Positions 26,604 to 35,644 are shown, counted from the stretch's first letter. The stretch is 64,000 bases of DNA from Lentzea terrae (GCF_003265345.1 NZ_QFWW01000008.1:156290-220289); one strand, 5' to 3'. Notes: generated by a model from the letters alone, not told the origin. Made by a program: numbers and translations.

Positions 26604-27334
26604 AGTCTCCGGACGCTGTCAAGGTCCGGACCCTTCCGGTTCAGGTGGCGGCACACCTGACCCGGCGCATCGTCAGTGGCGAGATCGAGGACGGCCGGGC
26701 TCCGTCGGAGCTCGAGATCTCGCGCGAGTTCGGGGTGTCCCGGGTGGTGGCGCGGGAGACGCTCAAGATCCTCGCCTCGCTCGACATCGTCGACGTCGCA
26801 CAGGGCCGCCGGGTGGTGGTGCGCCCCCGCGCCGAGTGGGACTACCTGAGCCCCTTGCTGATCGAGTGGCTGCCCGCGGAGATCGTCGGCGAGCTGCTGC
26901 AAGAGCTGCACCAGATGCGCGTGCTGCTCGAGCCCGAGCTCGCCGCGATGGCCGCCGCCGGCATGACCGACGAGACGCTGCACCGGCTCAGAGACGAGAT
27001 CGACCGCATGTCGGCGTTGGAAGGGGATCCCAACGCCTACCTCGAGGTCGACCACGAGTTCCACATGGAGATCTGCCGGGCGGCCGACAACCGCATCCTC
27101 GACCGGATCATGTACTCCGCCCGCTGGCTCGGCACGGCCAGCAGACGCATCACCAACGAGGCGCCGGCCGGGCTGTGCCGCGCCACCGCCGAGCACACGG
27201 AGATCTACGACGCGCTTGTGGCGCGCGACCCGGCAGGCGCCCGCGCGGCAATGCGCAGGCACCTGAGCAACAACTACTCCACGCTCGTCGCTGAGAAGGG
27301 GAAGCAGACCAAGCGGGCCGCTCGGCGTCGCTAG
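26588..27334 (+). CDS. GntR-family regulator, FadR/FCD subfamily
   Basis: 248 aa. N-terminal winged helix (GRAPSELEISREFGVSRVVARETLKILASL, about 35-65, with the typical PSE motif and recognition helix) and a C-terminal all-helical FCD domain (about 95-240). The FCD domain has metal/ligand-binding positions in DHEFHMEICRAADN and the following AEHTEIYDAL. This subfamily often senses sugar acids and represses uptake and dehydratase genes, which fits the enolase-family genes and ABC transporter on both sides. Confidence 0.9.
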   Translation: MQRGQESPDAVKVRTLPVQVAAHLTRRIVSGEIEDGRAPSELEISREFGVSRVVARETLKILASLDIVDVAQGRRVVVRPRAEWDYLSPLLIEWLPAEIVGELLQELHQMRVLLEPELAAMAAAGMTDETLHRLRDEIDRMSALEGDPNAYLEVDHEFHMEICRAADNRILDRIMYSARWLGTASRRITNEAPAGLCRATAEHTEIYDALVARDPAGARAAMRRHLSNNYSTLVAEKGKQTKRAARRR

Positions 27335-27446
27335 CGCACGACGTCCTTCTCCGCATGCACGACCCGGCAGCGAGCCCCGCTGTCCCGCCGGTTGCAACGT
27401 CGCCCGTCGGCAAGCGTCCGCTCGGCCGGACGCGAGAGGAGTGCTC

Positions 27447-28871
27447 ATGGAAGAGAAAACGGACTTATCAAGGCGCACGTTCCTCGGCGTGAGCGCGCTG
27501 GGCGTGCTCGGTCTCGCCGGGTGCGGGGGTGGTCCAGCACCCGCGCCGCAGGTCGACGTCCAGGTGCCCCAGGCACTGCTCGACCAGGCGGCCGCACTGC
27601 GCGGTGGGTCGGCGGGGATGCTCTCGCAGAAGCTGTACTCGGAGGCCGCCAACAAGGCGCTGGACCGGTCGCTGCAGGTGTTCGCCCAGGCCACCGGCAC
27701 CACGATCCGCAACGACCTGGTGTCCGGCGACGCGGGCGACATGGTCGCGAAGATGGACGCCGAGGTGAAGGCGGGCACCAACCGCGATCTCGCCTTCGTG
27801 AGCGATCGGCGGTTCGTCGGCCAGCTCCACAACCTCGGCGCCCTCACCGACGTCACCGACGTGGTCGACGAGATGCGCAAGCTCTACGGGGAACCGGCGA
27901 CGGAGGCGAGCACCTACTGCGTGTTCGGCGGGCGCTGGTTCGCGATCCCCTACCACTTCATCGCGTCCGCGATGTACCTGCGCAAGGACTGGTACACGGA
28001 GAAGGGTCTCCCGCTCAAGCCCCACTACACGTGGGAGGAGCTGCGGGACAACGCGTTGGAGGTCTCCGACCCGGCGAAGCGGCGCTTCGGCTGGGGCCTC
28101 ACGGTGAACCGCTCCGGCGACGCCAACGGCTTCATCGGGAACGTCATCAACACCTACGGCGGGGCGATCGCGGACAACACCGGCACAAAGGTGGTGTTCA
28201 ACTCGCCGGAGACGGTCGCCGCCGTCACGTTCATCGGCGACATCTACACGAACCCGAAGTACGCGCCGATGCTGCCCCCTGGGATCGGCAGCTGGACCGA
28301 CTCGAGCAACAACGAGAACTGGCTGGCTCAGATCCTGGGGCTCACGCTCAACCAGTTCAGCGTGTACGCCGACTCGAAGACGAAGAAGAACCCGGTCTAC
28401 GCCAACACGCACCCGTTCAACGGCGCCACCGGACCGGCGATCGACAAGCCGCTCGCGTTCGGCGAGTCCAACTCGTTCGTCGTGTTCAAGGGGGCGAAGA
28501 ACCCCGACCTCGCCAAGCTGGTGGCGAAGTTCATGGCCGGCGGGAGCGCGCTGCTCGGTGTCGCGAAGGAAGCACCGTGCCTGGTCAACCCCTCATGGGA
28601 CAAGGTGTGGGACTCCGACCCGTACTACACCAGCGGTGACCCGGCCTTCCCCGCGCTGCGGGAGCAGACCCGCACGCGGCTTCCGCTGACCACGAAGACC
28701 GGCTACTCGTTCCCCCAGGCCCCGAGCCCCGGCGACCAGGCCGCCACCGCCGCCTATCTGCTGACCGACATGATGCAGTCGGTCATCCAGGGCACCAAAC
28801 CGGCCGAGGCCGTCGCCTCGACCCACGCCCGGATGGTCCAGGTCTTCGAGCAGCAGGGCTACAAGCAGTGA
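27447..28871 (+). CDS. ABC sugar transporter substrate-binding lipoprotein
   Basis: 474 aa. Tat/lipoprotein-type leader SRRTFLGVSALGVLGLAGCG with a lipobox LAGC. The mature part is a family-1 extracellular solute-binding fold (WFAIPYHFIASAMYLRKDWY; YTWEELRDNA; KNPDLAKLVAKFMAGG). It should capture an oligosaccharide or sugar acid at the membrane. GAGAGGAG lies upstream of the ATG at 27447. The stop overlaps the permease start by GTGA. Confidence 0.92.
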   Translation: MEEKTDLSRRTFLGVSALGVLGLAGCGGGPAPAPQVDVQVPQALLDQAAALRGGSAGMLSQKLYSEAANKALDRSLQVFAQATGTTIRNDLVSGDAGDMVAKMDAEVKAGTNRDLAFVSDRRFVGQLHNLGALTDVTDVVDEMRKLYGEPATEASTYCVFGGRWFAIPYHFIASAMYLRKDWYTEKGLPLKPHYTWEELRDNALEVSDPAKRRFGWGLTVNRSGDANGFIGNVINTYGGAIADNTGTKVVFNSPETVAAVTFIGDIYTNPKYAPMLPPGIGSWTDSSNNENWLAQILGLTLNQFSVYADSKTKKNPVYANTHPFNGATGPAIDKPLAFGESNSFVVFKGAKNPDLAKLVAKFMAGGSALLGVAKEAPCLVNPSWDKVWDSDPYYTSGDPAFPALREQTRTRLPLTTKTGYSFPQAPSPGDQAATAAYLLTDMMQSVIQGTKPAEAVASTHARMVQVFEQQGYKQ

Positions 28872-30874
28872 CCGACCTGCGCACGCGACCGGCGCCGGCT
28901 CGTCCGGCGCCGAGCTCGTCCTCCTCGCTCTCCACGTCGCAGCGGCTGCTCGGGCGCGACTGGCGTCTCGCAGCGGTGTTCATCGGGCCGACGCTGGTGC
29001 TGGTCGCGGGCCTGATCCTGATCCCGATCGTCAGCTCGGTCCTCACCAGCGCCACGGAACGCCACGGTGCGGAGACGGTCTTCGTCGGGCTGGACAACTA
29101 CACCGCCCTCCTCGACGACGGCGTGTTCCACAAGGGTGTGCTCAACTCGTTCGTCTTCACCGCGTACGCCGAGATCTTCAAGGTGACCCTCGGCCTCATC
29201 GCGGCGTTGATGCTGCACCACATGCGCCGCGGCCGGGCGATCATCGCCGGGGTGATCCTGCTGCCGTGGGTGGTGCCGACGGTCGTCACGGCCTTCACCT
29301 GGCGGTCGTTGTTCGACCCGATCTTCGGCAGCGTCAACGTTCTGCTCACCGATTCCGGGATCGGCCCTTTTCTCGCCACGATCGGGCTCGTCGACAGATG
29401 GCCCGCGGAGTGGCTGTCCGATCCCGCGCTCGCGATGCCGGCGGTCATCCTGGTCAACGTCTGGAAGGGCATCCCGTTCTTCACCGTGACGTTCCTCGCC
29501 GGGCTCAAGGCCATCGACGGCAGTCTCTACGAAGCGGCCATTGTGGACGGTGCGTCGCCGTGGCAGCGCTTCGTGCACATCACGCTGCCGGGCCTGCGCA
29601 ACATCATGATCGTGACGGTGCTGCTGTCGTCGATCTGGACGTTCAACAACTTCGACCTGATCTGGCTGATGACCCAGGGCGGACCGGGGGACGCCACCGC
29701 CCCGTACGTGATGGTGGCCTACTCGAAGGCCATCCTGCAGCTGCAGCTGGGCGCGGGTGCCGCGGTCACGCTGGTGATGATGCCGATCATCGGCGTCCTC
29801 GTGGTGATCCTCGTGCGGATGATGCGCCGCGGCGACCAGCCGGGCGCGAGCGATCTGGGGCGCAGGCGACTCACTCCCGCGCAGCGCAGGGCCCTGCCGT
29901 GGGTGATCGTCGTGGCCTCGATCCTCGTGCTGGTCTGGGCGTCGCCGCACATCGTGTGGAAGGCCGCGTTCGTGCTGGGCGTGTTCGTGCTGCTTGCGGC
30001 TGCAGTGGGACGGTTGGTCTCCGTGCTCGCCGCACGGGGCAACCGGCTGGCCGCGCGCCTGGTCAGTGGCGGCGGCACCGGGATCGCGCTCGTGGGCCTG
30101 CTGGGCTTCGTGCTCGCCCCGCTGTACTGGATGACGGTCACGGCCTTCAAGTCCGACGCCCAGATCGTGTCGCGCACCGACGACCTCTGGCCGACCCCGT
30201 GGACCACCGAGCAGTTCACCAACCTGTTCACCGGCACGTTCGGCACCTGGTACGTCAACACGATCCTGGTGTCGCTGGCGTCCACCGTGATCGCACTGGT
30301 CTGCGCGGCACTGGCCGGCTACGCGTTGGCACGGTTGAAGTTCCGGGGTTCGGAGAGCTTCACGGTGACGATCCTGCTCACCTACGTGATGCCGGGCGCG
30401 CTGCTGTTCATCCCGCTGTACCAGATGATGAGCGGGATCGGGCTCAACGACTCCTTGTGGTCGCTCGTGCTCGCTTACCCCACGTTCACGCTGCCGTTCG
30501 CGACGTGGCTGCTCGTCGGCTACTTCAAGTCGATCCCGGCCGACCTCGAGGAGGCCGCGCTGGTCGACGGCTGCACGCGGTTCGGGGCGTTCCTGCGGAT
30601 CGTGCTCCCGCTGGCGAAACCGGGCCTGCTCGCGGTGGCGCTGTTCACGCTCACCAACGCGTGGAACGAGTTCTTGTTCGCCTTCGTGTTCATCACCAAG
30701 GACGACTACAAGACGCTGCCCGTCGGCATGCAGTCGATGATCTTCGGTGACGTCGTGCCGCAGGGGCAGCTGGCCGCGGCGTCGCTGCTGATCAGCATCC
30801 CGGTCGTGGTCATGTACGCGTTCGGGCAGCGGTTCCTGACCGAGGGCCTCACCGCGGGGGCCGTGAAGGGATGA
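28868..30874 (+). CDS. Fused MalF-MalG-type ABC sugar permease
   Basis: 668 aa, about twice the normal length. The N-terminal half (residues 30-320) is a MalF-type permease with the EAA-loop signature YEAAIVDGASPWQRFVHITL. After a linker with extra membrane helices (about 330-410), the C-terminal half is a MalG-type permease with EEAALVDGCTRFGAFLRIVL. Separate genes are the rule, so this is an in-frame fusion. Start GTG overlaps the binding-protein stop and the stop overlaps the next start by ATGA. No ATPase gene is present; a shared MsiK-type ATPase elsewhere is likely. Confidence 0.93.
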   Translation: MTDLRTRPAPARPAPSSSSSLSTSQRLLGRDWRLAAVFIGPTLVLVAGLILIPIVSSVLTSATERHGAETVFVGLDNYTALLDDGVFHKGVLNSFVFTAYAEIFKVTLGLIAALMLHHMRRGRAIIAGVILLPWVVPTVVTAFTWRSLFDPIFGSVNVLLTDSGIGPFLATIGLVDRWPAEWLSDPALAMPAVILVNVWKGIPFFTVTFLAGLKAIDGSLYEAAIVDGASPWQRFVHITLPGLRNIMIVTVLLSSIWTFNNFDLIWLMTQGGPGDATAPYVMVAYSKAILQLQLGAGAAVTLVMMPIIGVLVVILVRMMRRGDQPGASDLGRRRLTPAQRRALPWVIVVASILVLVWASPHIVWKAAFVLGVFVLLAAAVGRLVSVLAARGNRLAARLVSGGGTGIALVGLLGFVLAPLYWMTVTAFKSDAQIVSRTDDLWPTPWTTEQFTNLFTGTFGTWYVNTILVSLASTVIALVCAALAGYALARLKFRGSESFTVTILLTYVMPGALLFIPLYQMMSGIGLNDSLWSLVLAYPTFTLPFATWLLVGYFKSIPADLEEAALVDGCTRFGAFLRIVLPLAKPGLLAVALFTLTNAWNEFLFAFVFITKDDYKTLPVGMQSMIFGDVVPQGQLAAASLLISIPVVVMYAFGQRFLTEGLTAGAVKG

Positions 30875-32142
30875 TCCCCGTGGTCACGGAGGAACACGTC
30901 CCGACGGCGTCCCGGCCCGGCGACCTGCGCATCACCGACCTGCGGGTGGCCAATGTGGACGGTGTGCCGTTCCGCTCGTCGATCATCAGGATCGACACGA
31001 ACCAGGGCCTGGCCGGGTACGGGGAGGTGCGCGACCAGGCCAGTGCCACCTACGCGCTGATGCTCAAGAGCCGCCTGGTGGGGGAGAACCCCTGCAACGT
31101 CGACAAGATCTTCCGCAAGATCAAGCAGTTCGGGCACCACGGCCGTCAGGGCGGCGGGGTCTCCGGCGTGGAGATGGCGCTGATGGACCTCGCCGGCAAG
31201 GCCTACGGAGTACCGGCGTACGCGCTGATCGGGGGCCGGTTCCGCGACGAGGTCCGTTGCTACGCGGACACCCCGTCACTGCCGGACCCGCACGCGATGG
31301 GCGCCCGCTTGCTGGACCGCAAGCAGCGCGGGTACACGATGCTGAAGATGGACGTGGGCATCGACCTGCTGTGGGACGTGCCGAGCGCGCTGATCGCGCC
31401 GCCCGGTGCCCGCGCGAACCTGACGACGATGCACCCGTTCACCGGCATCCAGGTCACCGCGAAGGGCGTGGACCACCTGGCGTCCTATGTGGACACCGTC
31501 CGGTCCGTGGTCGGCTACGACATCGCGCTCGCCGCCGACCACTTCGGTCACATCGCGCTCGACTCCTGCATCCGGATCGGCCGCGCGCTGGAACCGTTCA
31601 CCCTGGCCTGGATCGAAGACCTCATCCCGTGGCAGCTGACCGACCAGTGGCGCCAGCTCACCGAGGCCGTCGCCGTCCCGACGTGCACGGGGGAGGACAT
31701 CTACCTGCTCGACGGTTTCCGGCCGCTGCTCGACGCGGGCGCCATCCGCGTCGTGCACCCCGACCCGGCGACGGCGGGCGGGATCGCGGAGACCAAGCGG
31801 CTCGGCGACTACGCGCAGGACCGCGGCATCCCGATGGCGCTGCACCTGGCGGCGTCGCCCATCGCGACAATGGCGTGCGTGCACCTGGCCGCAGCCACCG
31901 AGAACTTCCTCGCACTAGAACACCACGCAGCCGACGTGGAGTTCTGGAGCGACCTCGTCACCGACCTGCCCCGCCCGTTGATCCAGAACGGCCACATCAA
32001 GGTGCCGGACACGCCAGGGCTGGGTTTCGGCTCGCTCGACGAGGATCTGATCAGCCGTCTGCTCGACCCGCGCGACCCGGTGTTCTTCGCCGAGACGACG
32101 CACTGGGACGGCGAGTCGAGCCACGACCGCCTGTGGAGCTGA
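30871..32142 (+). CDS. Enolase-superfamily enzyme (mandelate racemase/muconate lactonising type)
   Basis: 423 aa. Catalytic elements: Lys in YTMLKMDVG, metal ligands Asp in ALAADHFGH, Glu in AWIEDL and Glu in CTGEDIY, and His in MALHLAASP. It is only distantly similar to the dehydratase at 25358, so the locus has two different enolase-family activities. The start overlaps the permease stop by ATGA, making it the last gene of the transporter operon; the enzyme probably acts on the imported compound. The stop abuts the stop of the convergent RraA-like gene (palindrome TGATCA). Confidence 0.88.
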   Translation: MIPVVTEEHVPTASRPGDLRITDLRVANVDGVPFRSSIIRIDTNQGLAGYGEVRDQASATYALMLKSRLVGENPCNVDKIFRKIKQFGHHGRQGGGVSGVEMALMDLAGKAYGVPAYALIGGRFRDEVRCYADTPSLPDPHAMGARLLDRKQRGYTMLKMDVGIDLLWDVPSALIAPPGARANLTTMHPFTGIQVTAKGVDHLASYVDTVRSVVGYDIALAADHFGHIALDSCIRIGRALEPFTLAWIEDLIPWQLTDQWRQLTEAVAVPTCTGEDIYLLDGFRPLLDAGAIRVVHPDPATAGGIAETKRLGDYAQDRGIPMALHLAASPIATMACVHLAAATENFLALEHHAADVEFWSDLVTDLPRPLIQNGHIKVPDTPGLGFGSLDEDLISRLLDPRDPVFFAETTHWDGESSHDRLWS

Positions 32143-32883
32143 TCAGGCGCGTCCCTGTTCGGCGCGCCACTTCTCGTACTCGGGCCGCGCCTGTTCCGAC
32201 AGCGGGTAGTACAACCGCAGGTCGCCACCCTCGGCCAGCCGGATCCGGGAGAACTCCTCCCACTCCGCGTGCTCCTGAGCGACCGCGATGAGCGCGGGCG
32301 CGAGCTTGGCCGGCACCACGACCGCCCCGTCGTCGTCCGCCACCACGATGTCGCCCGGCTCGACCAGCGTGCCACCGCACGCCACCGGCACGTTGACGGC
32401 AACCGGCACGATGTCGGTCTGGGCGTGGAAGTTCGGCGTGGCACCACGAATCCACAACCCGAGCCCGAGCTTCTTGGCCTCACCGATGTCGCGCAAACAC
32501 CCGTCGATCACCACACCGGCACCACCGCGACCCTTGAAGTAGGTCAGCATCATCTCGCCGAACACGCCGCTGCTCATGTCCCCACGCGCATCCACGACGA
32601 TCATGTCGCCGGGCTGAGCGTGGTACATGACGTGCCGGTGCAACTGCTTCTCCGGCTCGGCGTACTCGTCGACGGGGTACAGATCCTCCCGCTTGGGCAA
32701 GAACTGCAGCGTCAGCGCCGGGCCGGCCACGCGCACGCCGGGGGTCACCGAAACCGGGCCGCGGATGAACGCGCTGCGGATGCCCATGCGGCTGAGCTCG
32801 GCGCTGGCCGTTGCGCTGCCAATAGCCGCAAGGGCTGCACTGAGCTCAGCAGGCGGGCGAACGATGTCGTGCGTCTCGACCAC
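32143..32883 (-). CDS. RraA/HMG-aldolase-type protein
   Basis: 246 aa. The core motif GVVIDGCLRDIGEAKKLGLG (metal and substrate site Asp...Arg-Asp) and PGDIVVADDDGAVVVP define the RraA-like fold shared by RNase E inhibitor RraA and 4-hydroxy-4-methyl-2-oxoglutarate/oxaloacetate aldolases. In a sugar-acid locus an aldolase or decarboxylase role on a 2-keto acid is more likely than RNase control. The GTG start has GAGGGAG upstream. It is convergent with, and immediately adjacent to, the enolase-family gene. Confidence 0.82.
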   Translation of the reverse strand: MVETHDIVRPPAELSAALAAIGSATASAELSRMGIRSAFIRGPVSVTPGVRVAGPALTLQFLPKREDLYPVDEYAEPEKQLHRHVMYHAQPGDMIVVDARGDMSSGVFGEMMLTYFKGRGGAGVVIDGCLRDIGEAKKLGLGLWIRGATPNFHAQTDIVPVAVNVPVACGGTLVEPGDIVVADDDGAVVVPAKLAPALIAVAQEHAEWEEFSRIRLAEGGDLRLYYPLSEQARPEYEKWRAEQGRA

Positions 32884-32938
32884 GTCGGTAGCTCCCTCGG
32901 ATCCCTGTGCTGACCGGAGTTCCGAGCGTAGTCGCGGT

Positions 32939-33430
32939 TCAGCCCTTCGCCTCGCGGACGTCCGTTCCGTGCTCGGCGAACGCCTTGAAATCCTGCATGT
33001 GCTGCAGCGACTGCTTGCGAAACGCGCCGGGCATCAAGAGCCCCACCAGCCGCATCAGCAAGCCGCTGAACCGGTACTCGTTCTCGCTCACCCAGAGCGT
33101 CGTCTCGGGGCCGGCTTCGGTCAGGCGTTCGCGCGCGGTGCTCCGCATGCCTTCGCCGACGATCTCGCGTTCGAAGAGGACGACGCTCTCACTCGGGATC
33201 CCGTGCAGCTCCACCGGTTCCCGGCGCGTGATGGTCTCGATGCCCTCGAACTTCTGCTGCCCCATCTGCAGCACGACTCGCGACTTCGTGCCGACCTGCC
33301 CGTGCTCCCCGCTCAGCGGCTCGTGCAGCACCAGGCCCCGCAACCACTTCGGCAGGTGTTCCGGGTCGGCGAGCAACTGAGCCACCCTCTCCCGCGGCAG
33401 GGCGATCTCCATCGAGACGGTGTACTTCAT
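32939..33430 (-). CDS. SRPBCC-fold polyketide-cyclase/START-like protein
   Basis: 163 aa. The beginning MKYTVSMEIALPRERVAQLL, the PKWLRGL segment and the C-terminal long helix (LMRLVGLLMPGAFRKQSLQHM) are those of the SRPBCC hydrophobic-pocket superfamily. The ligand is unknown. GGAG lies nine bases before the ATG. It is divergent from the prenyltransferase gene; the intergenic sequence holds ACGCT-AAC-AGCGT (33465-33477), part of the probable promoter of this gene. Confidence 0.75.
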   Translation of the reverse strand: MKYTVSMEIALPRERVAQLLADPEHLPKWLRGLVLHEPLSGEHGQVGTKSRVVLQMGQQKFEGIETITRREPVELHGIPSESVVLFEREIVGEGMRSTARERLTEAGPETTLWVSENEYRFSGLLMRLVGLLMPGAFRKQSLQHMQDFKAFAEHGTDVREAKG

Positions 33431-33542
33431 GGCGGAGCGCTCCAGTTCTCGAGTGAACGGACGCACGCTAACAGCGTCGCCCGCGAGATGTGGAGAAGCT
33501 GTGAACGTGCCCCGTTCTCCGCCGGGGGAGACCGTTGCCGGT

Positions 33543-33550
33543 GTTAGCGT
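33543..33550 (+). promoter_or_regulatory. -10 element for a leaderless uppS-like transcript
   Basis: GTTAGCGT contains TAGCGT (TANNNT consensus) and ends seven bases before the GTG at 33558, placing transcription start at or next to the start codon. The same octamer occurs on the minus strand at 33465-33472 ahead of the SRPBCC gene. Confidence 0.45.
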
Positions 33551-33557
33551 CGGCTTC

Positions 33558-34313
33558 GTGAAGATCATGCGTGCGGCTCTGCAGGATATCTACGCCCGCC
33601 GCCTCCGCGCCAAGCTGAAGAACGCGACACTGCCCAGGCACCTCGCCGTGATCATGGACGGCAACCGGCGCTGGGCCAGGCAGGTGGGGCTGGAGAACGC
33701 GAGTTCAGGGCACCAGCGCGGCGGCGAGCACCTGAAGAACGTCATGGGCTGGTGCGAGGACATCGGCATTCCTCGCCTGACGGTGTACCTCGCGTCCGCG
33801 GACAACCTGAAGAAGCGCGCCAACGCCGAGATGTGCTTCCTGATGGAAGAGGTCGTCGAGCGAATCGTGGTGCCACAAGCGGTCGCGTCCGAACGCTGGC
33901 GGACACACGTCGCCGGCCGGGTGGACCTGCTGCCCGACACCACCAGGCACGCCTTGAAGCTCGCGGTGGAGGACACCCGCGACCGCGACGCCGAGTTCCA
34001 CCTGACCATCGCCGTGGGTTACGACGGCCGGTTCGAGCTCGTGGACGCGGTGCGCTCGCTGCTGGAAAGCGGACCAGGACTGGAAGAACTGGCGGCGAGC
34101 ATCACGCCGGACGACATCGCCCGGCACCTCTACACGGCCGGGCAACCCGATCCCGACCTGGTGATCCGCACCAGCGGCGAGGTGCGCCTGTCCGGTTTCC
34201 TGTTGTGGCAGGCGGCATTCGCGGAGCTGCACTTCTGCGACGTGCACTGGCCCGGGTTCCGGTACCTCGACTTCCTGCGCGCGTTGCGGTCGTACTCCGA
34301 CGCACGACGATGA
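33558..34313 (+). CDS. Cis-prenyltransferase (undecaprenyl/polyprenyl diphosphate synthase family)
   Basis: 251 aa. Signature motifs: HLAVIMDGNRRWARQVG with the catalytic Asp, YLASADNLKKR, and the C-terminal VIRTSGEVRLSGFLLWQAAF followed by HWPGFRYLDFLRAL. The family condenses isopentenyl diphosphates with cis geometry to make carrier lipids or short-chain prenyl diphosphates; chain length cannot be read. The GTG at 33558 (ATG at 33567 is an alternative) fits a leaderless transcript. Many actinomycetes have more than one member, so this need not be the essential UppS. Confidence 0.88.
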   Translation: MKIMRAALQDIYARRLRAKLKNATLPRHLAVIMDGNRRWARQVGLENASSGHQRGGEHLKNVMGWCEDIGIPRLTVYLASADNLKKRANAEMCFLMEEVVERIVVPQAVASERWRTHVAGRVDLLPDTTRHALKLAVEDTRDRDAEFHLTIAVGYDGRFELVDAVRSLLESGPGLEELAASITPDDIARHLYTAGQPDPDLVIRTSGEVRLSGFLLWQAAFAELHFCDVHWPGFRYLDFLRALRSYSDARR

Positions 34314-34316
34314 AGG

Positions 34317-35366
34317 TCACCGAGGTCGTGCGGTGCTGTGCCGAACGACCAGCCGGGTGGGCACCAGGGCCATGCCGGGTTCGACCGCTTCGCGGCGGAT
34401 CTGCCGGAGCAGGCGTTCCACGCAGCGTCGGCCCACCTCGGCGAAGTCCTGGCGGACGGTGGTCAACGGTGGGTAGAAGCAACCCGCGTCCGGGATGTCG
34501 TCGAACCCGACCACGCTCACGTCGCCGGGCACGGCGCGACCGTGCTCGTGGAAGGCTCGCAGCACGCCCAGGGCCATCTGGTCGTTCGCGGCGAACACGG
34601 CGGTGCATCGGGCTCGTTCGGCCAGTCGCACGCCGGCGAGGTAGCCCGACTCGGCTGACCAGTCGCCGCGCTCGACGGCGGGAACGCGCCGGCCGGCCTC
34701 CTGCAGCGTTGTGCGCCAGGCGTTGGCGCGGCGTTCGGCGGCGAATGATCCGGTGGGGCCGGCGACGTGCCAGACCGTGCGGTGTCCCAGGTCCAGCAGG
34801 TGGCGAACTGCTTGCCCGGCCCCGTCGAACTGGTCGCTGTCGACCACCGCGTAGCGGTCGCCCGCGTCGGAGTCCACCACGACCACCTGCACTCCGGGCG
34901 GCAACGTCACCGTGGCGGCGTCCAGCAGGTGCACTTCCATGATCACGATGACGCCGTCCACGGCCAGTTCTTCGAGCCGGGTGAACGCCCCGAGGACGTC
35001 GTCCTGGGTCGGTGACGCGACGGGGATCAGGGTGATCGCGTAGCCCTCGGCGGCGGCGTGGTCGGCGATCGCTTCCACCGTGCGGCTGTTTCCGGTGGTG
35101 GACAACGTGAACAGGACGACGCCGATGGTGCGGAACTCGCCGAGTCTCAGCGCCCGCGCGGCGTTGTTGGGGCGGTAGCCCAGTTCTTCCATGGCGGCGA
35201 GGACGCGCTCACGGGTGGACGCGATCACCCTGGGGTGGCCGGTGGAGACCCGGGACACCGTCTGCGACGAAACGCCGGCCAGCCGTGCGACGTCGGCGAT
35301 GGAGACTCCGCGCTTCTTGCGCCCGGAGAGCTCCGGTGTTCGTGGCGAGGTGTCTCGAGCTGCCAA
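34317..35366 (-). CDS. LacI-family transcriptional repressor
   Basis: 349 aa from the TTG at 35366 (GGAAGG ten bases upstream); an ATG at 35438 would give 373 aa but lacks a ribosome-binding site and abuts an operator. The DNA-binding helix-turn-helix is VSIADVARLAGVSSQTVSRV with hinge YRPNNAARALR. It is followed by a periplasmic-binding-protein-like sugar domain (TAVFAANDQMALGVLRAFHE; VSVVGFDDIPDAGCF). Three near-identical palindromes at 35443-35538 in the divergent region are its probable operators. By context it should control the sialidase-fold glycosidase at 35645 and itself, with an arabino-oligosaccharide or similar sugar as inducer. Confidence 0.92.
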   Translation of the reverse strand: MAARDTSPRTPELSGRKKRGVSIADVARLAGVSSQTVSRVSTGHPRVIASTRERVLAAMEELGYRPNNAARALRLGEFRTIGVVLFTLSTTGNSRTVEAIADHAAAEGYAITLIPVASPTQDDVLGAFTRLEELAVDGVIVIMEVHLLDAATVTLPPGVQVVVVDSDAGDRYAVVDSDQFDGAGQAVRHLLDLGHRTVWHVAGPTGSFAAERRANAWRTTLQEAGRRVPAVERGDWSAESGYLAGVRLAERARCTAVFAANDQMALGVLRAFHEHGRAVPGDVSVVGFDDIPDAGCFYPPLTTVRQDFAEVGRRCVERLLRQIRREAVEPGMALVPTRLVVRHSTARPR

Positions 35367-35442
35367 CGCCGTACCGCCTTCCGACTGGACGTTCTGACGT
35401 AACCGGGTCTTGACGCCTCTACGACGTGATGTGAGCATCGTG

Positions 35443-35460
35443 CATGTTCACGTTAACATG
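35443..35460. promoter_or_regulatory. LacI-family operator O1
   Basis: CATGTTCACGTTAACATG, palindromic except for one pair. It is the copy nearest the lacI-type gene, suited to autorepression. Confidence 0.8.
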
Positions 35461-35499
35461 ACTCCTGGCAACTGCGGCTGCAGCCGCGAGAACCGGCGC

Positions 35500-35517
35500 C
35501 ATGTTCACGTGAACATA
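35500..35517. promoter_or_regulatory. LacI-family operator O2
   Basis: Perfect 16-bp palindrome ATGTTCACGTGAACAT (35501-35516), 57 bases centre-to-centre from O1. Confidence 0.85.
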
Positions 35518-35520
35518 GGC

Positions 35521-35538
35521 GATGTTCACGTGAACATG
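35521..35538. promoter_or_regulatory. LacI-family operator O3
   Basis: Second perfect copy of ATGTTCACGTGAACAT (35522-35537), exactly 21 bases from O2 (two helical turns). The dimers would bind the same DNA face upstream of the glycosidase gene. Confidence 0.85.
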
Positions 35539-35644
35539 GTGTGGTGCGAGTCGCCATCGGGGCGATCCACGCGCTGCGCGAGTCGGTGACGCTGATCCGA
35601 CTCACTCCCCGGCACAGTCGCCCACTCTCCCGATAGGACAGTCC

